Of a DNA stretch of 64,000 nucleotides, positions 39,602 through 49,258 are shown one piece after another; positions within the stretch are counted from its first letter, which is position 1, and every line of letters starts with the position of its first letter. The DNA lies in NCBI GenBank assembly GCA_027306785.1, contig DAHUZB010000009.1:62001-126000 (forward strand), read 5' to 3'. The translations under genes were made by a program, and so were the position numbers. The notes under the pieces were generated by a model. It made no database searches and was not told the origin of the DNA. It saw only the letters and a program-made list of their open reading frames with translations. The stretch is from Vulcanimicrobiota bacterium. GTDB taxonomy: Bacteria > Vulcanimicrobiota > Vulcanimicrobiia > Vulcanimicrobiales > Vulcanimicrobiaceae.

Positions 39602-40929
39602 AACTCGGTCGTGCTGGTGAAGCGGAAGCCTTCGATCTTGACCGTCGGAACCACGAGCGAATAGCCGTAGCCGCCGGTGCGGTGCGCGTCGTTTGCGAAG
39701 ACCGCGTGCGCGAGCGCATCGACGATACTTTGATTGAAGCGCAGGTTGCGCACGCCGCCCGCGATGCGCCCGTGATCGATTAGGAACGTGCCGTCGCGCG
39801 TCATGCCCGTGACGATCGCGCGTTTCTGATCGACGGTGCGGATGTACCAAAAGCGCGAGATCAGCAGTCCGCGCTCGGTCTGCGAAATGAGTTCGTCCGC
39901 GCTCGTGCTGCCGGGATCGACGACCACGTTGAGCGCTTGCGGACCCCAGGCGTTCGGCGCGGGCAGCGCGTGCCCGGTGTTCGGGCGGCCGAGTTTGTGC
40001 GCGTAGTAGCTGTCGGTGACGATCTCACGCACCGCGCCGCGCTCGACCAACGTCGGGCGCGTCTTCGGCTGTGCTTCGTAGTCGAAGGGCATCCCGGGTG
40101 CGAGCGGATGGGCGTAGTCGTCGCGGATCGTCACGCCGTCGGCGAAGAATCGCTCGCCGAGGCGTCCCGAAAAGAACGACGAGCCCTCGTCGTACGACTG
40201 TGCCGAGAAGTGCGAAAGCAGATAGGTGAGCAGTTCGCCGATCGCCGGCGGCTCGAGGATCACCGTCCACGGACCGGGCTCCACGCTGCGCGGATTCGCA
40301 CCGTCGCGCGTTTTGGTGACCGCGCGGCGGCCGATCTCGTGTCCGTCGATGCGCTCGATGTCGGTCGCGTAGTGTTCGGCGAAGCCGCTCGAATCGTCGG
40401 CGATCACCTTCACGTTCGCTTGCGCGTCGGTGCCGTCGAACGAGGCGAGGGCGCCCGCGCTGTTTGCGATGGTGATGCCGCTCGATGAGGTGGCGACGTA
40501 GCCCGCGCCCCAAAAGCCCGCGATCTCCGCTTGACTCACGATCGCGTCGGCGATGTGCGCGCGCGCGAACGGATCGGCGTGCGCGGTCGTTTCCACATAT
40601 GCACCCGGCGGTGTCGGCGTCGCTCCGCCGCTCGGCAGCGCGGGCTGCTGCGGGTCGGCGGGTGCGAACGCGGCGAGCGCGATCGCGCGCGCCGTGACCG
40701 CATCGACCGCGGCATCGCTCGTTTCGTTCGTGGAGGCGACGCCGGTGCGACCGCCGACGATCGCGCGCACCGAGATCGAGCGGTCGGTCGCGGCGACGTT
40801 TTGATTCGAGATGCCGCGGGTGAAGCGCGTGAGCGCGCTGTCGGAGACGCTCACGATCACCTCGGTCTGATCCGCGGTCGATGCGGCGAGCGCGCGCTTC
40901 GCGATCGCTTCGCGTTCGGCGCTAGTCAC
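39598..40929 (-). CDS. pmbA: TldE/PmbA-family partner of TldD
   Basis: 443-residue member of the TldD/PmbA superfamily. It lacks the HExxxH zinc motif and ends GYGYSLVVPTVKIEGFRFTS. Characteristic segments are IANSAGALASFDGTDAQANV and a late PFDYEAQPKTRPTLVERGAV. In E. coli TldD and TldE form a heterodimeric protease that trims peptides such as microcin B17 and CcdA. The gene overlaps tldD by 8 bp, consistent with complex formation. Confidence 0.88.
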   Translation of the reverse strand: MTSAEREAIAKRALAASTADQTEVIVSVSDSALTRFTRGISNQNVAATDRSISVRAIVGGRTGVASTNETSDAAVDAVTARAIALAAFAPADPQQPALPSGGATPTPPGAYVETTAHADPFARAHIADAIVSQAEIAGFWGAGYVATSSSGITIANSAGALASFDGTDAQANVKVIADDSSGFAEHYATDIERIDGHEIGRRAVTKTRDGANPRSVEPGPWTVILEPPAIGELLTYLLSHFSAQSYDEGSSFFSGRLGERFFADGVTIRDDYAHPLAPGMPFDYEAQPKTRPTLVERGAVREIVTDSYYAHKLGRPNTGHALPAPNAWGPQALNVVVDPGSTSADELISQTERGLLISRFWYIRTVDQKRAIVTGMTRDGTFLIDHGRIAGGVRNLRFNQSIVDALAHAVFANDAHRTGGYGYSLVVPTVKIEGFRFTSTTEF

Positions 40930-42373
40930 CGTAGCCTACCCCCACCTGCACGTTGCGAAAGCGCGCGGGCGCCGCGGCCTGCGTGGTGCGGCCGGTCTGC
41001 ATCGGTTCGCCCTTGCCGCAGTTCGGCGTACCCCACGCGAACCAGGAAAGTTCGTCGGCGATCGCGTCGCACGAACGCCAGAAGGTGGGCGTCATGCCCG
41101 CGTACGTGGGATTTTTGAGCAGTCGGCCGCGTTTGCCGTTTTTGATCTCCCAGCCGATCTCGCAGCCGAATTGAAAGTTGAGGCGGCGATCATCGATCGA
41201 CCACGAGCGATTGCTCTCCATGTACACGCCGTCGCGCACGTCGTCGAAGAGATGCTCGAAGGGCGTGCCGCCCGGCAGCAGGCTCAGGTTGCACATGCGG
41301 ATCATCGGCACGTACTCCCAACTCTGCGCGCGCACGCAGGCATTGCTCTCGCGACCGATGCTGCGGGCCGTGTCGTTGCTCATCTCGTATCCGCGTAGCA
41401 CGCCGTCGCGCACGATATCGGATCGTCCCGACTGCGTGCCCTCGTCATCGTACCCGCAGGTGGCCATGCCGAGCGGCATCGTGTTGTCGATCACGATCGT
41501 CACGAGCGGCGAACCGTATTCGAGCCGGTCGAGTTGATCGAGCTCGAGGAAGCTCGTGCCGGAGAAGTTCGCCTCCCAGCCGAGCACGCGGTCGAGTTCG
41601 GCGGGATGCCCGCACGACTCGTGAATCTGCAGCGAGACCTGCGATCCGCCGAGGATCACGTCGAAGGTGCCGCTCGGACACTGCGGCGCGGTCAGCAGCG
41701 CGGCGGCCTCTTCGCCGATGCGCGCGGCATTCTCGCGCAGCCGCGCGGCCTCGACGATCTCCCAGCCGCCCGACTGATAGAGACCCACGTCGCCGGGAAA
41801 GGTGCGCGTCTGCACGTCGCCGTCGCCGACCGCCATCGCCTGCAGCCCGCTGCCGCTCTGTCGAATGCGCTGCTCGATCTTCGAGCCGATGCTGCTGAAG
41901 AAGAACTTGTCGGTGAGCCACAGGTCGATCCAGGCGCGCGCGACCGCGATCTGCGGCGCCGCGTGCGCGAGTTTTTCGGCTTCGAGCAGCAACGCGACGC
42001 GCTCGCCGAGCGGTACCGAGGCGGGATCGCGCGTCACCGGCGTCGCGAAGCGATCCGTGTACGCGCGCTCGGGCGGCGCGCCGAACGGCCGCCGCGCGAT
42101 CGAGGCGCTCGCGCGCGCGATTGCGACCGCGCGGGCGGCCGCGGCATCGACGCCGGTCGGGGTCAGATCCGCGCTCGCGGCAAAGCCCCAGGCGCCGTCG
42201 ACCAGCGCACGGATACCGTAGCCGGTGCTCGCGGCGTCGGAAAGGGTCGAGACGATGCCGTTACGCACCTCGATGCGTTCGTTGCGGACCCGCTCGAAGC
42301 GGACGTCGGCGTACTGCGCGCCGCGGGCAGCGGCGGTATCGAGCGTGCGGTCGGCGAGCTCCTCAAACTCCAT
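40922..42373 (-). CDS. tldD: TldD-family zinc protease
   Basis: 483-residue TldD homologue. The HExxxH zinc site is in SLQIHESCGHPAELDRVLGW near residue 258, and TIVIDNTMPLGMATCGYDDE follows. It opens FEELADRTLDTAAARGAQYA. It should be the catalytic subunit of a TldD/TldE complex with the downstream product. The pair may process an unlinked peptide, since no RiPP precursor was found next to it. Confidence 0.92.
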   Translation of the reverse strand: MEFEELADRTLDTAAARGAQYADVRFERVRNERIEVRNGIVSTLSDAASTGYGIRALVDGAWGFAASADLTPTGVDAAAARAVAIARASASIARRPFGAPPERAYTDRFATPVTRDPASVPLGERVALLLEAEKLAHAAPQIAVARAWIDLWLTDKFFFSSIGSKIEQRIRQSGSGLQAMAVGDGDVQTRTFPGDVGLYQSGGWEIVEAARLRENAARIGEEAAALLTAPQCPSGTFDVILGGSQVSLQIHESCGHPAELDRVLGWEANFSGTSFLELDQLDRLEYGSPLVTIVIDNTMPLGMATCGYDDEGTQSGRSDIVRDGVLRGYEMSNDTARSIGRESNACVRAQSWEYVPMIRMCNLSLLPGGTPFEHLFDDVRDGVYMESNRSWSIDDRRLNFQFGCEIGWEIKNGKRGRLLKNPTYAGMTPTFWRSCDAIADELSWFAWGTPNCGKGEPMQTGRTTQAAAPARFRNVQVGVGYGD

Positions 42374-42394
42374 GCGCCGCGTTTGTTCGCGCGC

Positions 42395-44494
42395 CTACGG
42401 CGACCCTGCGACGACCGCGCGGACGTCGCGCAGGGTGATCGTGCCCGCGACCTCCGGCGGCGCGATCGTGTAGATGGCGGTCAGGCGCGCGGGCCGAGTG
42501 AGCGCGGGCGGAAAGCGGACGACGACGTGGCGCCAACCCGGATGGTCGAGCACGATCGCGGGCAGGTACAGTCCTTGGTTCGCCGCATTGCGCAGCGCGA
42601 TCTTCACCTGCGCTCCGCTGCCGTCGTCGAGGACGTCGAAGGAGAGCGCGACGCTGCCGCTGGGCAGCGGGGCTTCGAGCACCGCGTAGGCGGCGCGTTC
42701 GCTTGGGCCCAGGTCGTAGCGGAGGGTGACGCAGTCCGGGCATGCGTCGCCGACCGTGACCCCGCCGTCACCGCCGCGGGGCGCGGTGAGAAAGCGCGCC
42801 GGGGCGGCGAAAGGCAGCGCGACTTCGTGCGAGCCGACCGTCACGCGAACGGTGGCGAGCCGGTCGCCGAGCAGCAGCGAGACGAGCGCATCGTGCGTGC
42901 CGACGCGCAGCGTCCCGTTCGGGTCGATTGCGCCGCCTTGGGCTCGCCACGGCAGCGCGGTCGGAAGCGCGAGCGCGTAGCCCTGCGCGTCGTACGCGCG
43001 CGCTTGCAACGCGAGCGAGCCGTTCTCGGCGACGTTGGGCTGTGCGGGCAGCAGCGCCAGGCGGGCGGGCGTCGCGTCGACTTCGACGGGCACGCGTGCG
43101 ACGAATGCGCCGTCGTGCACCACGATCGCGCCACGGCCGGGAGCGCTTGCGGTAAAGCGGCCGTCCGCGACACTGCCGAGCGCGGCGGGCTCGACGCGCA
43201 TCGTCGGGTCGGCGGTCGCGGGGACGACGTGATCGGCGGCATCGACCGTCGCGAGCGCGAGCGGTACGCTCGCGCCGACCACCGCGCGAATCGCCGCGGG
43301 CGTGGAGACGACCCGGGTCGCGGGGCCGATCGGCGCATCGGAGTAGACGAAGAGGCCGTCGGCGACCGAGCGTTCGCGTCCGTCCGAGGGGACGTTGGCG
43401 AGCGTGGCGTCGGGGGATCCGAGCGTGCGCACCGCGAGCGTCGAGGAGCCGCCGCCGTCGAACGCCAGGCCGCGCACGGCGCCGAAGGCGAGCATCAGCG
43501 CCGCGAACTCGCGTCGCGTTACGCCGACCGACTCGTCGGGCTGACGGCCGTCGACTTCGAGCAGGTAGAGCGTGCCGTCGGGCGCGATCGCCGCGCCGCT
43601 CGTGGGAATGCGCGTATCGTAGTCGCCGCCGTTCGGACCGTCGGGGTCGTGCACCCACGCACCGCGCTCAAGGATCAGCGGGCCGCCGCCGACCGCCGCC
43701 GCGATCGTATCGAGCGGGATCGGCGAGAGATCGCCGCTCGCGGCGAGCGTGTCGCCGACGTTCGGTACGCCGGCCGTTCCGTATGCGTTCTCGCCGATGG
43801 CGGCGTAGTAGCCGGGCGGCTGTGCGACGGTATTGTCGACGATGCCGGTCACGCGATAGGTCGCGAACGGCGGCGTGCCGTTGGTCGGCGCAAGCGCGAC
43901 GAGCGTGATCGTGTCGCGCGGCGGGACGGTGCCGAAAGCCGGGGTGAGCATCGAGATGCCGCCGCCGGGCGGCGGCATGACGTTGACCGCGTCGATCTGC
44001 ACGCTGCGATCGGGGAGCGTCAGGGTGCCCAGGAACGAGAGTTCCGTGATCTGCGGCGTGCCGTCGCGTTCGATGACGAGTGCCGCGCGCTTACGCGGTG
44101 AACGAACGAGCGTGCCGTGGGTGACGACGACGTTCGTGGGTTGATCGGTCTGTCCGATATCGAAGTAGTCGCCGTTGATGCCCGCGACCGCGCCGGTGCG
44201 ATCCGCCATCGCGGTGACGGGCTCGCCGCGCGAGGTCAGCGCGCCGTGCGCGAGCACGGTATCGAGATGGAGATCGGGGCGGTGCGGCGCGATCGCGACC
44301 GCGTGCACGACGATCGGTCCCGCCGCCGTGACGAGATCGTACTCGCCGTACTCGACGCCCGGCGCGACCGCCGAGATCGTCGGTGCATCGGCGGTGATTT
44401 GCGGAAAGGGCGCGGGAACGGCGAGCTGCACGGGCAGCAGCGTGAGGAGCAGTGCGGCGATGGTCACGGGAAGATCAACGTACGACGCGCGCAT
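42395..44494 (-). CDS. Exported phosphodiester glycosidase family protein
   Basis: 699 residues from ATG 44494 with a signal-anchor (LPVTIAALLLTLLPVQLAVP). Residues about 40-390 contain the NAGPA/DUF2233-type domain: GAVAGINGDYFDIGQTDQPT, AAAVGGGPLILERGAWV, EVDGRQPDESVGVTRREFAA and GLAFDGGGSSTLAVRTLG. These match phosphodiester alpha-GlcNAcase-like enzymes. The C-terminal 300 residues are beta-rich, probably Ig- and jelly-roll-like carbohydrate-binding modules. It may act on envelope glycans. Its start overlaps the beta-propeller gene by 20 bp. Confidence 0.85.
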   Translation of the reverse strand: MRASYVDLPVTIAALLLTLLPVQLAVPAPFPQITADAPTISAVAPGVEYGEYDLVTAAGPIVVHAVAIAPHRPDLHLDTVLAHGALTSRGEPVTAMADRTGAVAGINGDYFDIGQTDQPTNVVVTHGTLVRSPRKRAALVIERDGTPQITELSFLGTLTLPDRSVQIDAVNVMPPPGGGISMLTPAFGTVPPRDTITLVALAPTNGTPPFATYRVTGIVDNTVAQPPGYYAAIGENAYGTAGVPNVGDTLAASGDLSPIPLDTIAAAVGGGPLILERGAWVHDPDGPNGGDYDTRIPTSGAAIAPDGTLYLLEVDGRQPDESVGVTRREFAALMLAFGAVRGLAFDGGGSSTLAVRTLGSPDATLANVPSDGRERSVADGLFVYSDAPIGPATRVVSTPAAIRAVVGASVPLALATVDAADHVVPATADPTMRVEPAALGSVADGRFTASAPGRGAIVVHDGAFVARVPVEVDATPARLALLPAQPNVAENGSLALQARAYDAQGYALALPTALPWRAQGGAIDPNGTLRVGTHDALVSLLLGDRLATVRVTVGSHEVALPFAAPARFLTAPRGGDGGVTVGDACPDCVTLRYDLGPSERAAYAVLEAPLPSGSVALSFDVLDDGSGAQVKIALRNAANQGLYLPAIVLDHPGWRHVVVRFPPALTRPARLTAIYTIAPPEVAGTITLRDVRAVVAGSP

Positions 44495-45776
44495 GCGGGT
44501 GCCATACCGCAACGGCGAGCGGATAGCCGCCGGTAGGAAAGGGAGCGTTCGCTTCGCGGCGGAGATCGATCGTGGAGAAGAGATCGATCTCGTTCGCGCG
44601 CGCGCACGGCACGTAGAGCGTCGAACCGTCGACCGTCGGCTTCCACGGCGTCGTACAGGTGTCGAGCGGAGCGTGTACGGGGCGCAGCGTGCGCGCGTCG
44701 AGCACATCGACGACGTTGTCGCGTTCGTCGGTGACGAAGAGGCGTCGATGCGCGGCGTCGAGCGCGACGCCGACCGGAAAATCGAGCGGCGCGCTGCGCG
44801 CGATCACGTGCGGCACCGCGCCGGAGGTGTCGAGTGCGACCACGCTGCCCGCCGCGGCGAACGGCGAGCCCGTGCTCTGGTTCGAGACGGCGTAGAGGCG
44901 CGTGCCGTCGGCCGAGAGCGCGAGTGAGAAGACGCGCGCGACCGCGTGCACGCGACGCAGTTCGACCATCGTATCGGCATCGACGATCGAGATCGTGCCG
45001 TCGTTGACGTTCGCGACGTAGATGCGTCGGCGTTTCGCGTCGACGGCGATGCCTTCGGCGGTCATGCCGAGGATGCGGCGTTTTACCGTGCCGTCGCGGG
45101 CGATGCGCGTGAGCGCGCCCGCGCCGTTGACATCGCGATCCGTCGCATAGACGGCGCCGTTTGCCGCGTCGATGGCGATCTCGTCGCTGAAGAGCACGCC
45201 GTCGTATCGCCGCACGCGCCACGGCTCGAGGTGCGCGATCGTCAACGTCCCGCCGTCGGTCGTTCCGGCCGCGAGCACGCCGCTCGGACCGATCGCGACA
45301 TCGCTCGGCGCGCCGCCGATGCCGAGCACCGCGCGCTCGTCGAACGGTGACGCCGCGTCGTGAATCACGATGCCGTCGTCGTAGCTTGCGACCGCGATGA
45401 AGGCGCGCGCGGGGTCGGGCGGCGAGGCGAACGTGAAGCGTCGCGCCGCCAGGCTCTCCGCGTTGGCGGCGACCAACATCGCGCTCGATTGCGACGGCGC
45501 GGACGGCACGTCGTAGTCGTGCGCATTCACGCTGCCGGGGCCGGTCAGCGTGACGCGGTACGGCGGCGTCATCCCGTTCACGCGTAGCGGAATGCTGCTG
45601 CCGGGAAGATAGGGGAGCCGAGCGGCTGCAAAGGATGCGACGGCGCGCACGATCGCGTGCGCGCGCGGCACGGCGGCGGGGAGTATCAGAATCAGCGCCG
45701 CGGCGGCGGTCAGACGTCGAGCGAGCACGCGTTGACGATGACGCTTGCGCTCGCCGTGCTGTGACGCGCCGTTCAC
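44475..45776 (-). CDS. Exported YncE/NHL-like beta-propeller protein
   Basis: 433 residues from GTG 45776, which overlaps the nitrilase stop as GTGA. A signal peptide (LTAAAALILILPAAVPRAHA) leads into repeated propeller blades with the pattern of YncE/SMP-30-like proteins: IAIDAANGAVYATDRDVNGA, IAVDAKRRRIYVANVNDGTI, LALSADGTRLYAVSNQSTGS, VALDAAHRRLFVTDERDNVV. Such proteins bind ligands or act as scaffolds; no catalytic residues can be claimed. It is in a tight operon with the phosphodiester glycosidase and nitrilase genes. Confidence 0.82.
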   Translation of the reverse strand: MNGASQHGERKRHRQRVLARRLTAAAALILILPAAVPRAHAIVRAVASFAAARLPYLPGSSIPLRVNGMTPPYRVTLTGPGSVNAHDYDVPSAPSQSSAMLVAANAESLAARRFTFASPPDPARAFIAVASYDDGIVIHDAASPFDERAVLGIGGAPSDVAIGPSGVLAAGTTDGGTLTIAHLEPWRVRRYDGVLFSDEIAIDAANGAVYATDRDVNGAGALTRIARDGTVKRRILGMTAEGIAVDAKRRRIYVANVNDGTISIVDADTMVELRRVHAVARVFSLALSADGTRLYAVSNQSTGSPFAAAGSVVALDTSGAVPHVIARSAPLDFPVGVALDAAHRRLFVTDERDNVVDVLDARTLRPVHAPLDTCTTPWKPTVDGSTLYVPCARANEIDLFSTIDLRREANAPFPTGGYPLAVAVWHPHARVVR

Positions 45777-47050
45777 GCGCGCGGGTCCGCGGCGAGCGCG
45801 GCGATGCGCGCGAGGCCTTCGGCGACGTCGGTGCCCGGCGCGACCATCGTCTGCTCGGTACGCGCGAGGTCGATCGCGGCACTCGCGATGCGATACGCGC
45901 CGAAGGTTCCCGCGATAACGGTGCCGTCGGGATCGATCGCGCGCGCGCGTTCGCCGTCGAAGAGCACGACGTAGATGCGCAGTTCGAGCGCGCGAGCGCG
46001 CGCGATCGGTTCGAGCCACGGATGCGGCTGCGCGGCATCGAGCACGATCAGGCGATAGCCCGCGAGGCGGTACGCGATCGTCGTCGCGGGATCGAACGCA
46101 TCGAGCGCATCGATCCGTGCCGCGTGCAGGATCCGCGCGGGATCGTAGGCGGTGCGCCGCGGAGCAAGCGCCGCATCGGCGTCGAGCGTGCGCAACCGCT
46201 CGTCGATATCGGGCGGCAGCGCATCGGCGCAGAGTGCGAGACGTAGCGTGCGCGGCCGTACCTGCACCGGTTCCGGAGCGTGCGCGCGAGTGCGCGAGCG
46301 CGGCGCGGCACCGACCGCGACGGTCGCGCCGATGCGCTCCTCGTCGTGCTCGCTCGCGAGCGCGACGAGCGCGCCCGACGCGTCGACGATCTGCGATTTT
46401 CCGCAGTAGGCCGTCATGCCCGCCTCGACGCCGCACTTGTTGGCGGCGACGAACGGAACGCCGTTTTCGAGGGCGCGCACGCGCGCGAGAAGATCGGCCT
46501 GCGCGTTTTCGAGGCGCTGCGGATCGCGCCCCGAGGTCACCCACGCGGTCGGCATCACCAGCAGTTCGGCTCCGCGGTCGACGAGCGTGCGCGCGATCTG
46601 CGGCATGCGCCCGTCGGCACAGACGAGGACGCCGAGCGAGCCGATCGAGGTGCGGACGGGCGCGATGCGCTCGCCCGCGGCAAACCATTTGCGGTCGAAA
46701 TGCCAGAGGAAGAGCTTTTCCGCCGAACCCGCGCGCGTACCATCGCGATCGATGACGACGGCGCTGTTGTAGAGACGCCCCTCGCGCCGCACGGCGGCAC
46801 CCGCGACGATAACGCAGGTACGCTCGCGCGCGATGCGGGCGAGCGAAGCGAGGCTCTGCTCGATCGCCGTGTCGTCGACGCGGTCGTCACCGAGGACGTA
46901 GGCCGGGAAGGTCGCTTCGGGAAGCACGAGCAGATCGCACTCGCGTGCCGCTTCATCGACGGCGGCAAGCAGGCGATCGCCCAGTGCGGAGAAGTCGGCG
47001 CGGTCGTGCGCGCGCAGTTGAAGCGCGGCGATGCGAAGGCTGCGGATCAC
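45773..47050 (-). CDS. Nitrilase-superfamily amidohydrolase with a second degenerate domain
   Basis: About 425 residues from GTG 47050; GTG 47107 would add 19. The first 250 residues are a complete carbon-nitrogen hydrolase: LVLPEATFPAYVLG (Glu), GSAEKLFLWHFDRKWFAAGE (Lys) and LGVLVCADGRMPQIARTLVD (Cys). The remaining ~160 residues (LRLALCADALPPDIDERL ... YRLIVLDAAQPHPWLEPIA ... RAIDPDGTVIAGTFGAYRIA) look like a second, shortened copy of the fold without its own triad. Most family members have one domain of 260-300 residues. Substrate unknown; the operon context suggests envelope or glycan metabolism. Confidence 0.85.
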   Translation of the reverse strand: MIRSLRIAALQLRAHDRADFSALGDRLLAAVDEAARECDLLVLPEATFPAYVLGDDRVDDTAIEQSLASLARIARERTCVIVAGAAVRREGRLYNSAVVIDRDGTRAGSAEKLFLWHFDRKWFAAGERIAPVRTSIGSLGVLVCADGRMPQIARTLVDRGAELLVMPTAWVTSGRDPQRLENAQADLLARVRALENGVPFVAANKCGVEAGMTAYCGKSQIVDASGALVALASEHDEERIGATVAVGAAPRSRTRAHAPEPVQVRPRTLRLALCADALPPDIDERLRTLDADAALAPRRTAYDPARILHAARIDALDAFDPATTIAYRLAGYRLIVLDAAQPHPWLEPIARARALELRIYVVLFDGERARAIDPDGTVIAGTFGAYRIASAAIDLARTEQTMVAPGTDVAEGLARIAALAADPRA

Positions 47051-47170
47051 ACCGCGAGGTTCTACCGTTCGGCGCTCCGGCCTTGCCGGAACGTGGACGG
47101 AGGGCACGAACGTTTACCGCGAGAGAAGGTGCACACCCTCATCACTGCTCGACCCTCGTAGGAGAACTTC

Positions 47171-47842
47171 GTGAAACGAACCCTCGTCTTGTCGTGCGCG
47201 CTTCTGGCGCTCGGAGCGGCCGCGACGGCCGCGCACGCGGCACCCGCCAAGAAAGATGCGTGTGCTTCCAAACCGAGCAAATGGGCGCGCGAACAATGCG
47301 AAGACTTTACGCATTCCGCGCCCGGAGATCAGTACTTCGGGCGTTTGAAGCTGAGCTATCTCGGCATCAACAATACGTTCCACGACGAAACGATTCGCGC
47401 CGGCGCGTACACGACCGATCCGAGTATCATCCACGACGTGAGCTTTGCCGACGAAGCGCTCAACCAATGGTCGCATCTGTATCCGAACGATCCGCAACTC
47501 GCGCGCACGTACTTCCTCGCGATCCAGTTGTACAAGAAGATCTATACGCAAAGCGCGCAGCAGAAGGCGTGGAGCTACATGCAACTGCTCGTCCATCGCT
47601 TTCCGACGACCTACTTCGGCAAGATCATGAAGGCCGATCTCGCCCGCGGCTTTACGGAGCATTGGTTTGCCAATCCGCAGATGTGTCCGACGCCGCTCCC
47701 GGCCGGCGTAAAGCCGGAAGCGACGCCCGATGCCACGCCGACGCCCGCGCCGCAGCCCGGCCGACCGAACGTCGACATCATCACGCCGCCGTGCGTGCAA
47801 CCCTCGATCGCGCCTTCGTCCGCTCCCTCCACAAAACCGTAA
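47171..47842 (+). CDS. Exported hypothetical protein
   Basis: 223 residues with a signal peptide (KRTLVLSCALLALGAAATAA) and four or more cysteines in the mature part (KKDACASKPS, REQCEDFTHS, PQMCPTPLP). The middle is helical and resembles tetratricopeptide-like packing (ALNQWSHLYPNDPQLARTYF), and the C-terminus is Pro/Ala/Ser-rich. No named family recognised. It is followed by a bidirectional terminator. Confidence 0.65.
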   Translation: MKRTLVLSCALLALGAAATAAHAAPAKKDACASKPSKWAREQCEDFTHSAPGDQYFGRLKLSYLGINNTFHDETIRAGAYTTDPSIIHDVSFADEALNQWSHLYPNDPQLARTYFLAIQLYKKIYTQSAQQKAWSYMQLLVHRFPTTYFGKIMKADLARGFTEHWFANPQMCPTPLPAGVKPEATPDATPTPAPQPGRPNVDIITPPCVQPSIAPSSAPSTKP

Positions 47843-47868
47843 GCGGCCAACAACGCTCGAGCAAACGG

Positions 47869-47913
47869 CAAAAAAAGATCGGCCCCGGGCGAACCCGGGG
47901 CCGATTCTTTTTA
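47869..47913. terminator. Bidirectional intrinsic terminator between convergent genes
   Basis: ATCGGCCCCGGG and CCCGGGGCCGAT pair perfectly (12 bp, loop CGAA). TTCTTTTT follows on the plus strand and a T7 run follows on the minus strand (plus-strand A run before the stem). It serves both the 47171 gene and the convergent outer-membrane protein gene. Confidence 0.93.
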
Positions 47914-47929
47914 GCGTTACCGCTGGATA

Positions 47930-49258
47930 CTAGAACTTGAGGCCGAGACCGAGGTACGGGCCGAAGTTCGAGCCGTCGCCCGGAGCATTGGTCTTGTTCC
48001 GGTACGATTCGCCGAGGATACCGCCTTCGATGAAGAGCGGGCTGTTGGCGAACGAGTAGGCCACACCGAACTGCGCCTTCAGGATGTTGTAGGCGAGCTG
48101 GTAGCCGGTGCCGGTGCCCGGATTCGTGTAGTTACCCTTCACGTTTCCGTAGTACCACACGCTGCCGTAGAGCGAGAACGGGTGGTCGAGGTCCGGCAGT
48201 TTCTCGAGGCCGAAACCGATGTTCGACATCTTCGGATAGCCGGCGTTGTTCGCGCGCCACATGTAGCCGACGCCGATGTAGATGCGCGGGTTGGCGATCT
48301 TGAGGCCGAAGCGGGCATCGAAATCGTACGAGCGGACCTGGAAGGCCGGCACGAACGTCGAGCCGGTCTGGCCGATCGTCGTCACATAGCAACCCGGATC
48401 GTTTGCGGCGCCCGAGCAGTTATGCGGGTAGTTGAACTGACGGTAGTCGCCTTCGAGCATCCACGGCAGGTTGAAGAGGTTGAACTCTGCAGCACCGCGG
48501 ATCGCGTACGAGAAGCCGTTACCGTTGTTGTTGTTCGAGGTGTTGCCCGGGTTGAACTCGTCGTACACCTTGGGCGAGAGAATGTAATCGCCCGCGATGA
48601 AGACGTCCTTATACGGGGTCGCAACCGGAGCGGGGGTCGGGGTCGGCGGCGGCGTGGCCGGCGCTTCGCTCGGCGTCGGTTCGGGGGTCGGCGGCGGGGT
48701 CGGAACGACGTAGCGAACGACGACGACCTGCTTGTCGGGCACCCACTCGACGTAGGCTCCCATGCCTTCCGAAATGACGCGGATCGGGACCACGACGTGG
48801 CCCTTATAGATCATCGGCGGGACGTCCAGCGGACGCGATTCGCCGTTGACGATGACTTCCGGCTTACCGACCGTGACCTTCACGTCGGCGCCGGGCTTGC
48901 TAACGTCCACCGTCTTGCTGGCCGCGTTGTACGAGACAGTCGCGCCCATTTGCTCGAACATCGAACGAAGCGGGATCAGAACCGTACCGCCACGCACGAG
49001 CGCAGCGAGCACGCGACCCTTTTTCAGGACGTCGGGCTTGGCATAGACATGGTGGTCGTTGAAGAGAATCGGGATCTGCCCCGACGGCGGGGAACCGAAG
49101 TTCGCCGGCGGAGCCGCCATGGTCGAGCCCGACGCCTGCGCGATCGCGTTGGTTCCAATGTTTCCATGCGACGCGGAGGTGGTCGGAGCTGCGACCGCGT
49201 TAAGTCCAAGGCCGGCTGCGAACAGCGCGGCGAGGACTCCGGTGCTCAGTCGCTTCAA
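47930..49258 (-). CDS. Copper-amine-oxidase-N-like domain fused to an outer-membrane beta-barrel
   Basis: 442 residues. After a signal peptide (STGVLAALFAAGLGLNAVAA), residues about 60-190 contain a duplicated CuAO-N1/stalk-type motif: VLIPLRSMFEQMGATVSYNA ... KPEVIVNGESRPLDVPPMIY ... VVVPIRVISEGMGAYVEW. A Pro/Thr/Glu linker (about 190-220) follows. The last ~220 residues alternate polar/hydrophobic in barrel strands, ending with the C-terminal Phe of outer-membrane proteins (GPYLGLGLKF). The N-domain probably contacts peptidoglycan or surface glycans, as an envelope tether. A long leader with a stable hairpin precedes it. Confidence 0.85.
   Translation of the reverse strand: MKRLSTGVLAALFAAGLGLNAVAAPTTSASHGNIGTNAIAQASGSTMAAPPANFGSPPSGQIPILFNDHHVYAKPDVLKKGRVLAALVRGGTVLIPLRSMFEQMGATVSYNAASKTVDVSKPGADVKVTVGKPEVIVNGESRPLDVPPMIYKGHVVVPIRVISEGMGAYVEWVPDKQVVVVRYVVPTPPPTPEPTPSEAPATPPPTPTPAPVATPYKDVFIAGDYILSPKVYDEFNPGNTSNNNNGNGFSYAIRGAAEFNLFNLPWMLEGDYRQFNYPHNCSGAANDPGCYVTTIGQTGSTFVPAFQVRSYDFDARFGLKIANPRIYIGVGYMWRANNAGYPKMSNIGFGLEKLPDLDHPFSLYGSVWYYGNVKGNYTNPGTGTGYQLAYNILKAQFGVAYSFANSPLFIEGGILGESYRNKTNAPGDGSNFGPYLGLGLKF

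Noticed and set aside
41534-44101. Very long plus-strand frame across tldD and the glycosidase
   Set aside because: Antisense shadow; the minus strand encodes recognisable TldD and phosphodiester glycosidase motifs throughout.
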